From assembly GCA_012511925.1 (NCBI GenBank), contig JAAZFD010000137.1:1-6391 (forward strand): DNA of 6,391 nucleotides. Direction: 5' to 3'. Shown piece after piece: positions 1 to 5,607 of the stretch (positions are counted from its first letter, which is position 1; each line of letters begins with the position of its first letter). The notes under the pieces are model-generated. The model was not told the origin of the DNA, did not search any database, and saw nothing but the letters and a program-made list of their open reading frames with translations. The DNA comes from Clostridiales bacterium (lineage in GTDB: Bacteria > Bacillota > Clostridia > Christensenellales > CAG-138). The position numbers were made by a program, and so were the translations under genes.

Positions 1-1
1 A

Positions 2-82
2 TGTAATATTGTATTAGGCATACCGAATATAAGCGTAATGATTCGGCAACACTTAGCGAAATATGAAACTGCGGTATTGTAG
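2..82 (+). CDS. Possible 3' end of an upstream gene (partial)
   Basis: One frame is open from the window edge for 26 codons and stops at TAG 80-82. The C-terminus would contain the stretch ISVMIRQHLAKYETAVL, which looks like an amphipathic helix. The other two forward frames stop early: ATG-TAA at 1-6 in one, and TAG at 15-17 in the other. An open run this short is expected by chance fairly often, so this is only a candidate. If real, it ends 43 nt before the pilin start and could share its transcript. I recognise no family. Confidence 0.3.
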   Translation, partial: CNIVLGIPNISVMIRQHLAKYETAVL

Positions 83-112
83 CCGCTCATATCAGCTAAA
101 AAAATAAGCGTA

Positions 113-118
113 GAGAGG
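113..118 (+). promoter_or_regulatory. Ribosome binding site of the pilin-like gene
   Basis: GAGAGG lies 7 nt before the ATG at 126. It supports 126 as the start, although a second in-frame ATG follows directly at 129. The 12 bases GGAAAGAAAATG (117-128) recur exactly before the lipoprotein start (5599-5610), so both genes share the same style of initiation region. Confidence 0.7.
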
Positions 119-125
119 AAAGAAA

Positions 126-569
126 ATGATGAAAAAGCACACTTACAAAAAGGCTTTTACAATCGTAGAGCTAATCATTGTAATTGCGGTTATCGGCGTA
201 TTGGCAGCAATACTTATACCCGCATTCACAAATATGATTGCAAAAGCCAATGCAAAAGCAGCATTATCTGACGCCCGTAGCACACTCACCAGCTATTTAG
301 CTGAGAACATGTCAGTTGTTGACGGTCAGATAGCTTCAAGCATAGTAATATTCATTAACAAAGCGAAAATGTACTATGTTTTTGGCTATTCTAATACTGG
401 CGAGGATATGGGAAAACTAATGCAATCCGCAGGTAACCCATTTAAGTATGACGACCTTGCACAGTTAATCGAAGACTACAACTGCGGCAACGAAGCATAT
501 GTCTTATTGCCGGAGGGTGCTGCAACCAAGGCATTCTTCCTTAGAACTACCCCCTCGGGTAATGTTTAA
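126..569 (+). CDS. Prepilin-type N-terminal cleavage/methylation protein; N-terminal piece of an interrupted giant surface protein
   Basis: Seen: a basic leader of ten residues ends in KKA, followed by FTIVELIIVIAVIGVLAAIL. This is the class III (type IV pilin/pseudopilin) signal: cleavage before Phe11, Glu at mature position 5, and a long hydrophobic helix. The -1 residue is Ala rather than the usual Gly. The helix continues into an amphipathic stretch (AKANAKAALSDARSTLTSYL), then a small globular region with YVLLPEG and AFFLRTTPSGNV before TAA 567-569. In this family a prepilin peptidase trims and methylates the N-terminus, and the protein is inserted into a pilus or pseudopilus at the membrane. 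Odd: the same frame stays open after the TAA and continues with pilin-like charged sequence (GNKTKDKEEINSTYVNLTDY) into the InlB-repeat protein, so the pilin globular domain appears cut off by a nonsense codon. At 147 aa it could still be a complete short pseudopilin. No pilus assembly gene is visible in the window. Confidence 0.85.
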   Translation: MMKKHTYKKAFTIVELIIVIAVIGVLAAILIPAFTNMIAKANAKAALSDARSTLTSYLAENMSVVDGQIASSIVIFINKAKMYYVFGYSNTGEDMGKLMQSAGNPFKYDDLAQLIEDYNCGNEAYVLLPEGAATKAFFLRTTPSGNV

Positions 570-589
570 GGTAACAAAACAAAGGACAA

Positions 590-594
590 GGAGG
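590..594 (+). promoter_or_regulatory. Shine-Dalgarno-like GGAGG without a usable start
   Basis: AAGGAGGAA (588-596) looks like a strong ribosome binding site, but it does not serve the downstream open frame. The nearest ATG (610-612) is followed directly by TAA, and the first in-frame ATG (630) is 35 nt away. No GTG or TTG lies in frame between 570 and 629. The bases are better explained as codons for Lys-Glu-Glu in a continuous pilin reading frame. A role in re-initiation after the TAA cannot be excluded. Confidence 0.4.
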
Positions 595-629
595 AAATCA
601 ACAGCACCTATGTAAACCTTACCGATTAT

Positions 630-3600
630 ATGGGAGCGGATTTACCTGATACCTCACAATTATTTGATGGCTATCTAATCGGTATGGTATTAGATGCAGG
701 TGCAACACCCGGTGGCGGCGGTACAAACCCCGGACAAAATCCTGGTGGCGTTGATAATCCCACAGTTACCGTAACATTTGACGGCGGCGCAGCAGATGCA
801 GAGAACGTTCCTGCTCCTATGCAAGTCGTTGTTGGTTCGGCATTCGACCTACCCGCAGGACCCACAAGAGTAGGGTTTGCGTTTGATGGTTGGAGCAGTG
901 ATGAAATCGGCGAAAACCTTGTTGCTGGTGCATCGGTTACAGTTACAAGGTCAACTACTTTAACAGCACAATGGCAAGCAAAAACTGAATACACAATTGG
1001 TTTTGACACCGACGGTGGTGCTTTCGTTCCTGCCGACGGTTATTCCTTTGTAGGAACCATGATTAGCTTCTACGGTGGCGATGATGTAAGGAATATCGTA
1101 TTGGGCTCAAGCTCTGAAAAAACCAACAAGGACTTTATCGGCTGGCTGAACGAAGCATCCGACATCATGTATGACAACAATACGAATGGTGCAATTCAGT
1201 TCAACGGAAACGTAACACTTAAAGCACAATGGGCAGACACCAAGTACAGCATCACATACGACCTTGATGGCGGTACTGGCATGGGAACAAACGGCGGTAG
1301 CTATGCTATCAACGAAAATGTTATCCTATCCACAGAAATCCCCACAAAAGAAGGTTTCGTGTTTGATGGCTGGATTTGTTCTGTAAAGCAAAACGTTGAG
1401 CCTATCAAGGCTGGCGCAACTTATCTAATGCCTGGCGAAAACACAACCCTAACAGCGGTTTGGGTAGATGAGTTCACAGTTAGCTATAATGCAGGCTTGG
1501 GCACAGGTACTGTTCCTCCTCCTGTAAAGGTTAAAGCTGGCGCAACGATTCAAATCGCTTCTGGCGCAGGCTTATCAAGAACTGACTATAATTTTGCTGG
1601 TTGGACCGTAGGTAGCACAACATACCAAGCTAACCAAGATTACATTGTAAAAGATGATGTAGAATTCACAGCTGATTGGAAGAGCGCAGAATACTTCGTA
1701 TCTTATCTTGGCGCACAAGCTCCTGTAGATACAGATTCCTACGCAGCAGGCGCAACTGTAACAGTTAAGGCTCCAAACCCCGAAACACGTGCTGGCTATC
1801 AATTCGGCGGCTATGAATCAAGTCTTGGCGGAATAGTACAGCCTGGCGCAACCTTTGTAATGCCTTCAGGTGGCGTAACGCTTACAACCATTTGGACAAA
1901 GCTTTCAAAACTTACACTAGTTATTGAGGGTTCATCCGAAAACGGCATGACATTGGTTTATGACGAAAACAATATCATAGGCGGCGATACATTCGTAAAA
2001 GAATACTTGAATGTTCCTTCAGGTTTTAACATCTATGATTACCTGTTCACAACACCCAGACTTGCATACGAAAACGAAGAATACTACTTCAGAGGTTGGG
2101 TAAATGCAGATAACCACGCTATTACTTATGGCGAAGCCTATGTTGGACCAATTAACATGCCCGATGGAGATGCCACATTCATAGTAGCTTGGGAAGGCAA
2201 CCCCTATGAGATTTCATTCAATCTAAACGGTGGTTCAGGCTCATTCACAAAAATAGAGTTCTTCCCCGGCGATAATGTAACATTAGGCGGCACAGTTCCC
2301 ACAATTACTGGCGGTCAAGTATTCACAGGTTGGGAACGCTCCGACAGCGGCATTATGATTGCTGCAAACGGTACGATTATCAACGCTCCTGCAAACAACA
2401 TAGAGCTAAAAGCAATTTGGGCAAACCCCGAGTTTACAATCGAGTTTGATTTGAATGGCGGTTCGAATGGTCCTGAAAACGTTACAGTTCCATGGACACC
2501 CACAGGAACATACACCATCTCATCAATGCAGCCTTCCAAAGTTGGACATTCATTCTTAAACTGGGGTTCAACGCTTGGCGGCACAATCGACTTGTCAACT
2601 GTTACAGCAGGAAGCACAATAACTCTTACTGCTTCATATCAGCCATATGTATGGAATGTATTCTACAATGCAAACGGCGGAACAGGCACAACTTCCGACT
2701 CAACCGCATACAACCATGGCACAGAAGTTACGGTTATGGCAAACGGTTTCACTTATGCAGGTTATGAATTTGTAAATTGGAACACAAGTGAAGACGGCAC
2801 AGGCACAAGCTATGCGGCAGGTGCGAAGTTCAACATAACCGCACATACAACTCTCTATGCACAATGGGAAGAACTACAAGCGCAAGAGTACACAATAACC
2901 TTTACCATGCAAGATACCTTTAATGGTGTTGCTGCAGGTACGGTAGATGTTAAGATGATGCTTACCTCTGGTGAATCGTTTACATTCAACAATGCAAACT
3001 TTACAGAGTACTTCACAGGCTTCAAGCCTTATGATACCTCTGCTAAGTTCGGCTCTACATACACAAAAACTATAACCGCAGGGGAAACTACAGCAATTAG
3101 CGGCGGTTCGATAAGTGTTTATGGCTTTGTAACTGTTGGTAGTGATGAGTATATAAAGATTAGCACTGCGGCAGGATTTAACATGATTAAAACCAATGCA
3201 GAGCACATGGGTAAGAAGTATCAGTTGCAGAACAATATTACTTCTGGCATAACAGCACCTTTGGGTTCAAGTTCATTGAAGTTTACCGGCACTTTTGATG
3301 GCAATGACAAGTCAATTACATTCGCCCAAACATCAACGACACTGGATTATTCTGGTTTGTTCAGCTACATAGGCACTACTGGTACGGTTAAGAACCTCAC
3401 AGTTTCGTTCGGCACATTAAGGGGCAGAAGTTATAGCGGTTCGCTTGCGGGTTACAATGAAGGCACCATTACAAACTGTAAAGCAACAGGAACAACGATT
3501 AACTCCAGCGGTTCATATACCGGCGGTTTGGTAGGACAGAATACCGGAACTATAAGTCATTCTTCATCAAGCGGCAGTGTTACAAGCAGCGGAACAAGTC

Positions 3601-4430
3601 AGATGATAGGCGGTTTCGTAGGTTATATGACCAGCGGTGAAATAGTGAATTGCCATTCTACCGCTAATCTTTCTTACTCCGGCACAAATAATGCGGTACG
3701 AATGGGCGGCTTTATCGGACAAATGGATAATGGCAAAATTTCTTTCAGCTCAGTACGCTGTCAAAACGTCAACGGAAGTACTAAAAATGTTGTTGGCGGT
3801 TTCGTTGGCAGAATTGATAACGGAACTATTGAAACCTCATTTTCGTACATCACTACACAAGTGTACGGTGGTATGTATAGTGGCGGTTTTGCAGGTGGAT
3901 TATATAGCGGCACAATAAAGAATTGCTTCTCGAATATTGGAAAACTGGACTACGGTGCTGTTGGCAGCGGTTTTGGTGTAAATATGGCTGGCACAAGCGC
4001 AATCAATATTATTAACTGCTATGCTGTTACTTATGGTTCAAATGTACGTACAGTAAGCGGTCAATCATCGTATGCGTTTCGCCCAGGTGTTATTGATTGG
4101 GACGGCGTATGTAATGTTACAAACAGTATGGGCTTACCGTACAACATGCAGTTTAGCACAACATATGAGTTGCTTACACATGTAGCCAACGATGCGACAT
4201 TAACGTCTAATGCGAGAGATACATATAAGTGGGATACATCAATATGGAGATTCGACCAAGCCCAGCCGCTACTAAAAACTTGGGCGGATGTGAATACTGT
4301 GGTTACTGTAACATTTGATTCAAACCTTTCGGGTGTGGCTAACCCCGCTTCCCAAACGGTGCAAGGCACTAACGTTACAATGCCATCACTAATTGACCCA
4401 ACGGATAACAAGGTGTTTGTAGGTTGGTGA
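630..4430 (+). CDS. InlB-repeat and GLUG-motif surface protein, central piece of the interrupted gene
   Basis: No family name fits beyond the repeats. From the first Met the product is 1266 residues, but the frame is open back to 570 and this Met has no well-spaced RBS, so it is probably not a true start. A Gly/Pro-rich linker (residues 24-41) leads to nine InlB-type repeats (about 45-748) with the signature T-x-x-F-D/N-x-x-GG, then G-x-x-F-x-GW, then TLTAxW. A divergent beta-rich domain follows (749-837). Next is a GLUG beta-helix (838-1220) with glycine cores such as GGLVGQ, GGFVGY, GGFIGQ, GGFVGR and GGFAGG spaced 28-32 residues apart. A further InlB repeat begins near residue 1223 and is cut by TGA straight after VFVGW. 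No signal peptide is present on this piece alone, so without the pilin start it has no export route. Likely role, by family: extracellular adhesion or display. Substrate unknown. Confidence 0.75.
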   Translation: MGADLPDTSQLFDGYLIGMVLDAGATPGGGGTNPGQNPGGVDNPTVTVTFDGGAADAENVPAPMQVVVGSAFDLPAGPTRVGFAFDGWSSDEIGENLVAGASVTVTRSTTLTAQWQAKTEYTIGFDTDGGAFVPADGYSFVGTMISFYGGDDVRNIVLGSSSEKTNKDFIGWLNEASDIMYDNNTNGAIQFNGNVTLKAQWADTKYSITYDLDGGTGMGTNGGSYAINENVILSTEIPTKEGFVFDGWICSVKQNVEPIKAGATYLMPGENTTLTAVWVDEFTVSYNAGLGTGTVPPPVKVKAGATIQIASGAGLSRTDYNFAGWTVGSTTYQANQDYIVKDDVEFTADWKSAEYFVSYLGAQAPVDTDSYAAGATVTVKAPNPETRAGYQFGGYESSLGGIVQPGATFVMPSGGVTLTTIWTKLSKLTLVIEGSSENGMTLVYDENNIIGGDTFVKEYLNVPSGFNIYDYLFTTPRLAYENEEYYFRGWVNADNHAITYGEAYVGPINMPDGDATFIVAWEGNPYEISFNLNGGSGSFTKIEFFPGDNVTLGGTVPTITGGQVFTGWERSDSGIMIAANGTIINAPANNIELKAIWANPEFTIEFDLNGGSNGPENVTVPWTPTGTYTISSMQPSKVGHSFLNWGSTLGGTIDLSTVTAGSTITLTASYQPYVWNVFYNANGGTGTTSDSTAYNHGTEVTVMANGFTYAGYEFVNWNTSEDGTGTSYAAGAKFNITAHTTLYAQWEELQAQEYTITFTMQDTFNGVAAGTVDVKMMLTSGESFTFNNANFTEYFTGFKPYDTSAKFGSTYTKTITAGETTAISGGSISVYGFVTVGSDEYIKISTAAGFNMIKTNAEHMGKKYQLQNNITSGITAPLGSSSLKFTGTFDGNDKSITFAQTSTTLDYSGLFSYIGTTGTVKNLTVSFGTLRGRSYSGSLAGYNEGTITNCKATGTTINSSGSYTGGLVGQNTGTISHSSSSGSVTSSGTSQMIGGFVGYMTSGEIVNCHSTANLSYSGTNNAVRMGGFIGQMDNGKISFSSVRCQNVNGSTKNVVGGFVGRIDNGTIETSFSYITTQVYGGMYSGGFAGGLYSGTIKNCFSNIGKLDYGAVGSGFGVNMAGTSAINIINCYAVTYGSNVRTVSGQSSYAFRPGVIDWDGVCNVTNSMGLPYNMQFSTTYELLTHVANDATLTSNARDTYKWDTSIWRFDQAQPLLKTWADVNTVVTVTFDSNLSGVANPASQTVQGTNVTMPSLIDPTDNKVFVGW
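762..2873 (+). repeat. Nine tandem InlB-type (Listeria-Bacteroides) protein repeats
   Basis: Approximate units: 762-983, 984-1241, 1242-1469, 1470-1685, 1686-1901, 1902-2198, 2199-2426, 2427-2645 and 2646-2873. Each opens with a beta strand of the form YTIxFDxxGG, has a central aromatic-Gly-Trp core (FDGW, FIGW, FAGW, FRGW, FTGW, FLNW, FVNW) and closes with LTAQW or a variant. Unit 5 has GGY instead of GW, and unit 6 is longer with an insertion. Units are diverged in DNA sequence, so this is an old array held by protein selection, not a recent slippage product. Known: these repeats form elongated stalk-like beta folds in surface proteins. Confidence 0.85.
2874..3140 (+). other. Connecting beta-rich domain between InlB stalk and GLUG helix
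   Basis: About 89 residues beginning LQAQEYTITFTMQDTFNG and ending GGSISVYGFVTVG. The start resembles an InlB strand, but the GW core and the closing TLTAxW are missing. It may be a degenerate InlB unit or a separate domain. I recognise no named family. Confidence 0.4.
3141..4289 (+). repeat. GLUG-type beta-helix module
   Basis: The module opens with YIKISTAAGFNMI, then FTGTFDGNDKSITF, the usual entry to GLUG domains (STAxxF and FxGxFDGNG). Glycine cores recur at nucleotides 3438 (GSLAGY), 3522 (GGLVGQ), 3609 (GGFVGY), 3705 (GGFIGQ), 3795 (GGFVGR), 3882 (GGFAGG) and 3966 (SGFGVN). Steps are 28, 29, 32, 30, 29 and 28 residues, a regular one-coil-per-repeat solenoid. Each core is followed by GxIxxC/S-type strands (GTITNC, GEIVNC, GTIKNC). 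The module ends around KWDTSIWRF. By family, this is a right-handed beta-helix of a surface or secreted protein; the ligand is unknown. Confidence 0.8.
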
Positions 4431-4988
4431 ACATCTTCAAGTGCTACTACCGCAACATACATAAAGGGTCAAAGTTACCCATTTGCGAACGATACAACTT
4501 TGTATGGTGTATGGCAAACTCCTATAACTATAACATTTGTTGCTAATCTTTCGGGCGTAAGCGACCCCTCTTCGCAGAAGATTGCACCTAACACAAGCAT
4601 AACGATGCCCACATTAACAGGTTCACAATACTTTATGGGATGGGCAACATCTCAGGGTGCTACAACCGCTACATATAATGCAGGTCAAAGCGTTACTACC
4701 TTTGCAAGCGATACAACCCTGTACGGTGTGTGGACAACTGAAAGCGGTATTATGTACTCGGCAGGTTCGGTAGCGGGTGCAACGGATATCCCCGCAACTC
4801 AGTCGGGTTCGGGGTCTATGACGATTTCTGCTCAGATACCTAAGTACATACCTGCGGATGCATCAATGACTGTTGCAACGGCTGCCTCGTTTAACTACTG
4901 GACGAAGGCAGGGGATTCAACAAAGTACTACCCTGGTGATACTATTACCGTAAGTGGCGGAATTGTTACGCTTACAGCTAATTGGACG
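4296..4988 (+). repeat. Second block of three InlB-type repeats, spanning the TGA
   Basis: Units at about 4296-4517, 4521-4739 and 4740-4988. The first two are close relatives in both protein and DNA: SNLSGVANPASQ versus ANLSGVSDPSSQ, then ATTATY and DTTLYGVW in both. In the first unit the codon after VFVGW is TGA (4428-4430); in the second the aligned codon after FMGW is GCA (4644-4646), and both are followed by ACATCT. The third unit (SAGSVAGATDIPATQSG to TLTANW) is more diverged. The frame is continuous over all three. Confidence 0.8.
4428..4430 (+). other. In-frame TGA inside an InlB repeat
   Basis: The stop sits between the GW core and the TSSSATTATY strand, so a beta unit is cut in half. 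Repeat homology resumes in the same frame directly after it. The following base is A. TCA (Ser), GGA (Gly), CGA (Arg) or TGG (Trp) are each one substitution away. The neighbouring unit has Ala here. Confidence 0.8.
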
Positions 4989-5489
4989 ACCGGATGTCAT
5001 GCCATCAGAACGGTTGCGGATTTCCAAACCATGGGCAACACAAGTGTGAATTCAAAGAAATATGTATTGGCTGCTAGCTTATCGCTATCGGGTGTTACCA
5101 ATAACATAGGAGGACCTTCTACTGGAGGCACCGGACAAATATTCGAAGGTGTGTTCAACGGGAATGGTTACACATTGAGTAACTTAAACTACTCTGATAG
5201 TAATAACTATGTTGGCTTGTTTGGAGTAACCATCGCTGGTGTGCAAATAAAATATCTAAACATTGATAGTTTTACCATTAGGAACACGGGATTCTATTCC
5301 ACAAGATGGGCGGGTGTTTTGGTAGGAAGAGCCAATGGTGGTGAATTCACTCATGTTGTGATTACCAATAGCACTGCTACTGGCAACTATCCACAAGATG
5401 ACGCTACTACTCCTATACGTATATTCACTGGGCAGCAAGAGAGTGCTACATACATCAACTGTTATGCAAATGGCACCAAAGTTACATAA
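4500..5489 (+). CDS. C-terminal InlB/GLUG piece of the interrupted surface protein
   Basis: The frame is open from 4431, directly after the TGA. The only early start is TTG at 4500, which falls in the conserved DTTLYGVW strand of an InlB repeat and has no Shine-Dalgarno sequence, so independent initiation is unlikely. From that TTG the piece is 329 residues: the end of one InlB unit, two further InlB units (to about residue 163), then a GLUG-like module with ADFQTMG, FEGVFNGNGYTLSNL, YVGLFG and AGVLVG cores. It ends NCYANGTKVT with TAA 5487-5489. There is no transmembrane segment, LPXTG or SLH domain at the end. It is best read as the natural C-terminus of the protein that starts at 126. If expressed alone it would lack an export signal. 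Confidence 0.7.
   Translation: MYGVWQTPITITFVANLSGVSDPSSQKIAPNTSITMPTLTGSQYFMGWATSQGATTATYNAGQSVTTFASDTTLYGVWTTESGIMYSAGSVAGATDIPATQSGSGSMTISAQIPKYIPADASMTVATAASFNYWTKAGDSTKYYPGDTITVSGGIVTLTANWTTGCHAIRTVADFQTMGNTSVNSKKYVLAASLSLSGVTNNIGGPSTGGTGQIFEGVFNGNGYTLSNLNYSDSNNYVGLFGVTIAGVQIKYLNIDSFTIRNTGFYSTRWAGVLVGRANGGEFTHVVITNSTATGNYPQDDATTPIRIFTGQQESATYINCYANGTKVT
4995..5489 (+). repeat. Second, short GLUG-like beta-helix module
   Basis: It starts CHAIRTVADFQTMG, parallel to YIKISTAAGFNMI of the first module, and continues with KKYVLAASLSLSGV (compare KKYQLQNNITSGI) and FEGVFNGNGYTLSNL (compare FTGTFDGNDKSITF). Only two glycine cores follow, VGLFG and AGVLVG, against about seven in the first module, before the protein ends. 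The two modules look like an internal duplication of an InlB plus GLUG block, with the second copy much shorter. Confidence 0.65.
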
Positions 5490-5503
5490 GTTAAGTGCTA
5501 TAA

Positions 5504-5527
5504 GCGAAGCGGGGTAACCCGCTTCGC
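5504..5527 (+). other. Perfect 10-bp hairpin downstream of the surface-protein gene
   Basis: GCGAAGCGGG (5504-5513) pairs perfectly with CCCGCTTCGC (5518-5527) around the loop GTAA, which is a GNRA tetraloop in RNA. It lies 15 nt after the stop codon. The next bases are AAACACAG rather than a T-tract, so it is not a canonical intrinsic terminator on this strand, and the other strand gives no T-run either. It could stabilise the 3' end of the upstream mRNA or act with a protein factor. Confidence 0.6.
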
Positions 5528-5557
5528 AAACACAGAACAAACAAATTGCAATGCATT

Positions 5558-5577
5558 TGTGGGGAGAAATCCCCACA
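5558..5577 (+). other. Second intergenic hairpin, 7-bp stem
   Basis: TGTGGGG (5558-5564) pairs perfectly with CCCCACA (5571-5577) around AGAAAT. It ends 18 nt before the core AGGAGG of the lipoprotein RBS. There is no T-tract after it. It may shape the leader of the lipoprotein mRNA. The G-run of the 5504-5527 hairpin could in principle also pair with its C-run, giving two alternative folds, but that is inference. Confidence 0.45.
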
Positions 5578-5594
5578 TCGTACTAAATAAGATA

Positions 5595-5600
5595 AGGAGG
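5595..5600 (+). promoter_or_regulatory. Ribosome binding site of the lipoprotein gene
   Basis: AGGAGG within ATAAGGAGGAAAG lies 7 nt before ATG 5608. It is close to ideal in sequence and spacing and fixes the start. I found no convincing -35/-10 pair in 5490-5594; TTGTGG (5557-5562) with TACTAA (5581-5586) is only a weak match. Confidence 0.75.
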
Positions 5601-5607
5601 AAAGAAA

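Larger units (their letters stand above)
126..5489 (+). pseudogene. Single giant pilin-anchored InlB/GLUG surface protein gene interrupted by two in-frame stops
   Basis: Seen: 126, 630 and 4500 are all in one frame, and the intervening stretches 570-629 and 4431-4499 are open. The whole locus is therefore 1787 codons with internal stops only at codon 148 (TAA 567-569) and codon 1435 (TGA 4428-4430), ending at TAA 5487-5489. Module order: class III signal and pilin helix; short globular domain; Gly/Pro-rich linker (about 699-755); InlB-type repeats (762-2873); connecting domain (2874-3140); GLUG beta-helix (3141-4289); three InlB-type repeats (4296-4988); second GLUG-like module (4995-5489). 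No LPXTG, SLH or other C-terminal anchor is present. Known: InlB (Listeria-Bacteroides) repeats and GLUG motifs are typical of large surface or secreted proteins. Inferred: this was one gene, and it is a recent pseudogene, a population or assembly variant, or a readthrough product. The absence of any frameshift over 5.4 kb argues against old decay. Confidence 0.65.

Noticed and set aside
1..110. Sigma-A promoter for the pilin gene
   Set aside because: TTGTAT (9-14) with TATAAG (28-33) has a 13-nt spacer, and TTGTAG (77-82) has no good -10 at 16-18 nt. Neither is convincing.
561..632. Programmed ribosomal frameshift joining pilin and InlB protein
   Set aside because: Both pieces are in the same frame; only a stop codon separates them, so no frame change is needed.
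567..4430. Altered genetic code (TAA or TGA read as sense)
   Set aside because: TAA is the evident true stop of both the adhesin (5487-5489) and the lipoprotein (6082-6084). TGA occurs only once in frame while Trp is TGG throughout and Gly uses GGN, so reassignment is not supported from this window.
671..4462. Several 75-133 codon open frames on the minus strand, and two on the plus strand (2492-2767, 3691-3918), within the InlB/GLUG gene
   Set aside because: They overlap a frame with clear repeat homology, lack RBSs, and have Cys/Ser-rich shadow-like composition.
5504..5577. Intrinsic terminators at the two intergenic hairpins
   Set aside because: Neither is followed by a T-run on the plus strand, and the minus strand gives none either, so they are listed as hairpins only.
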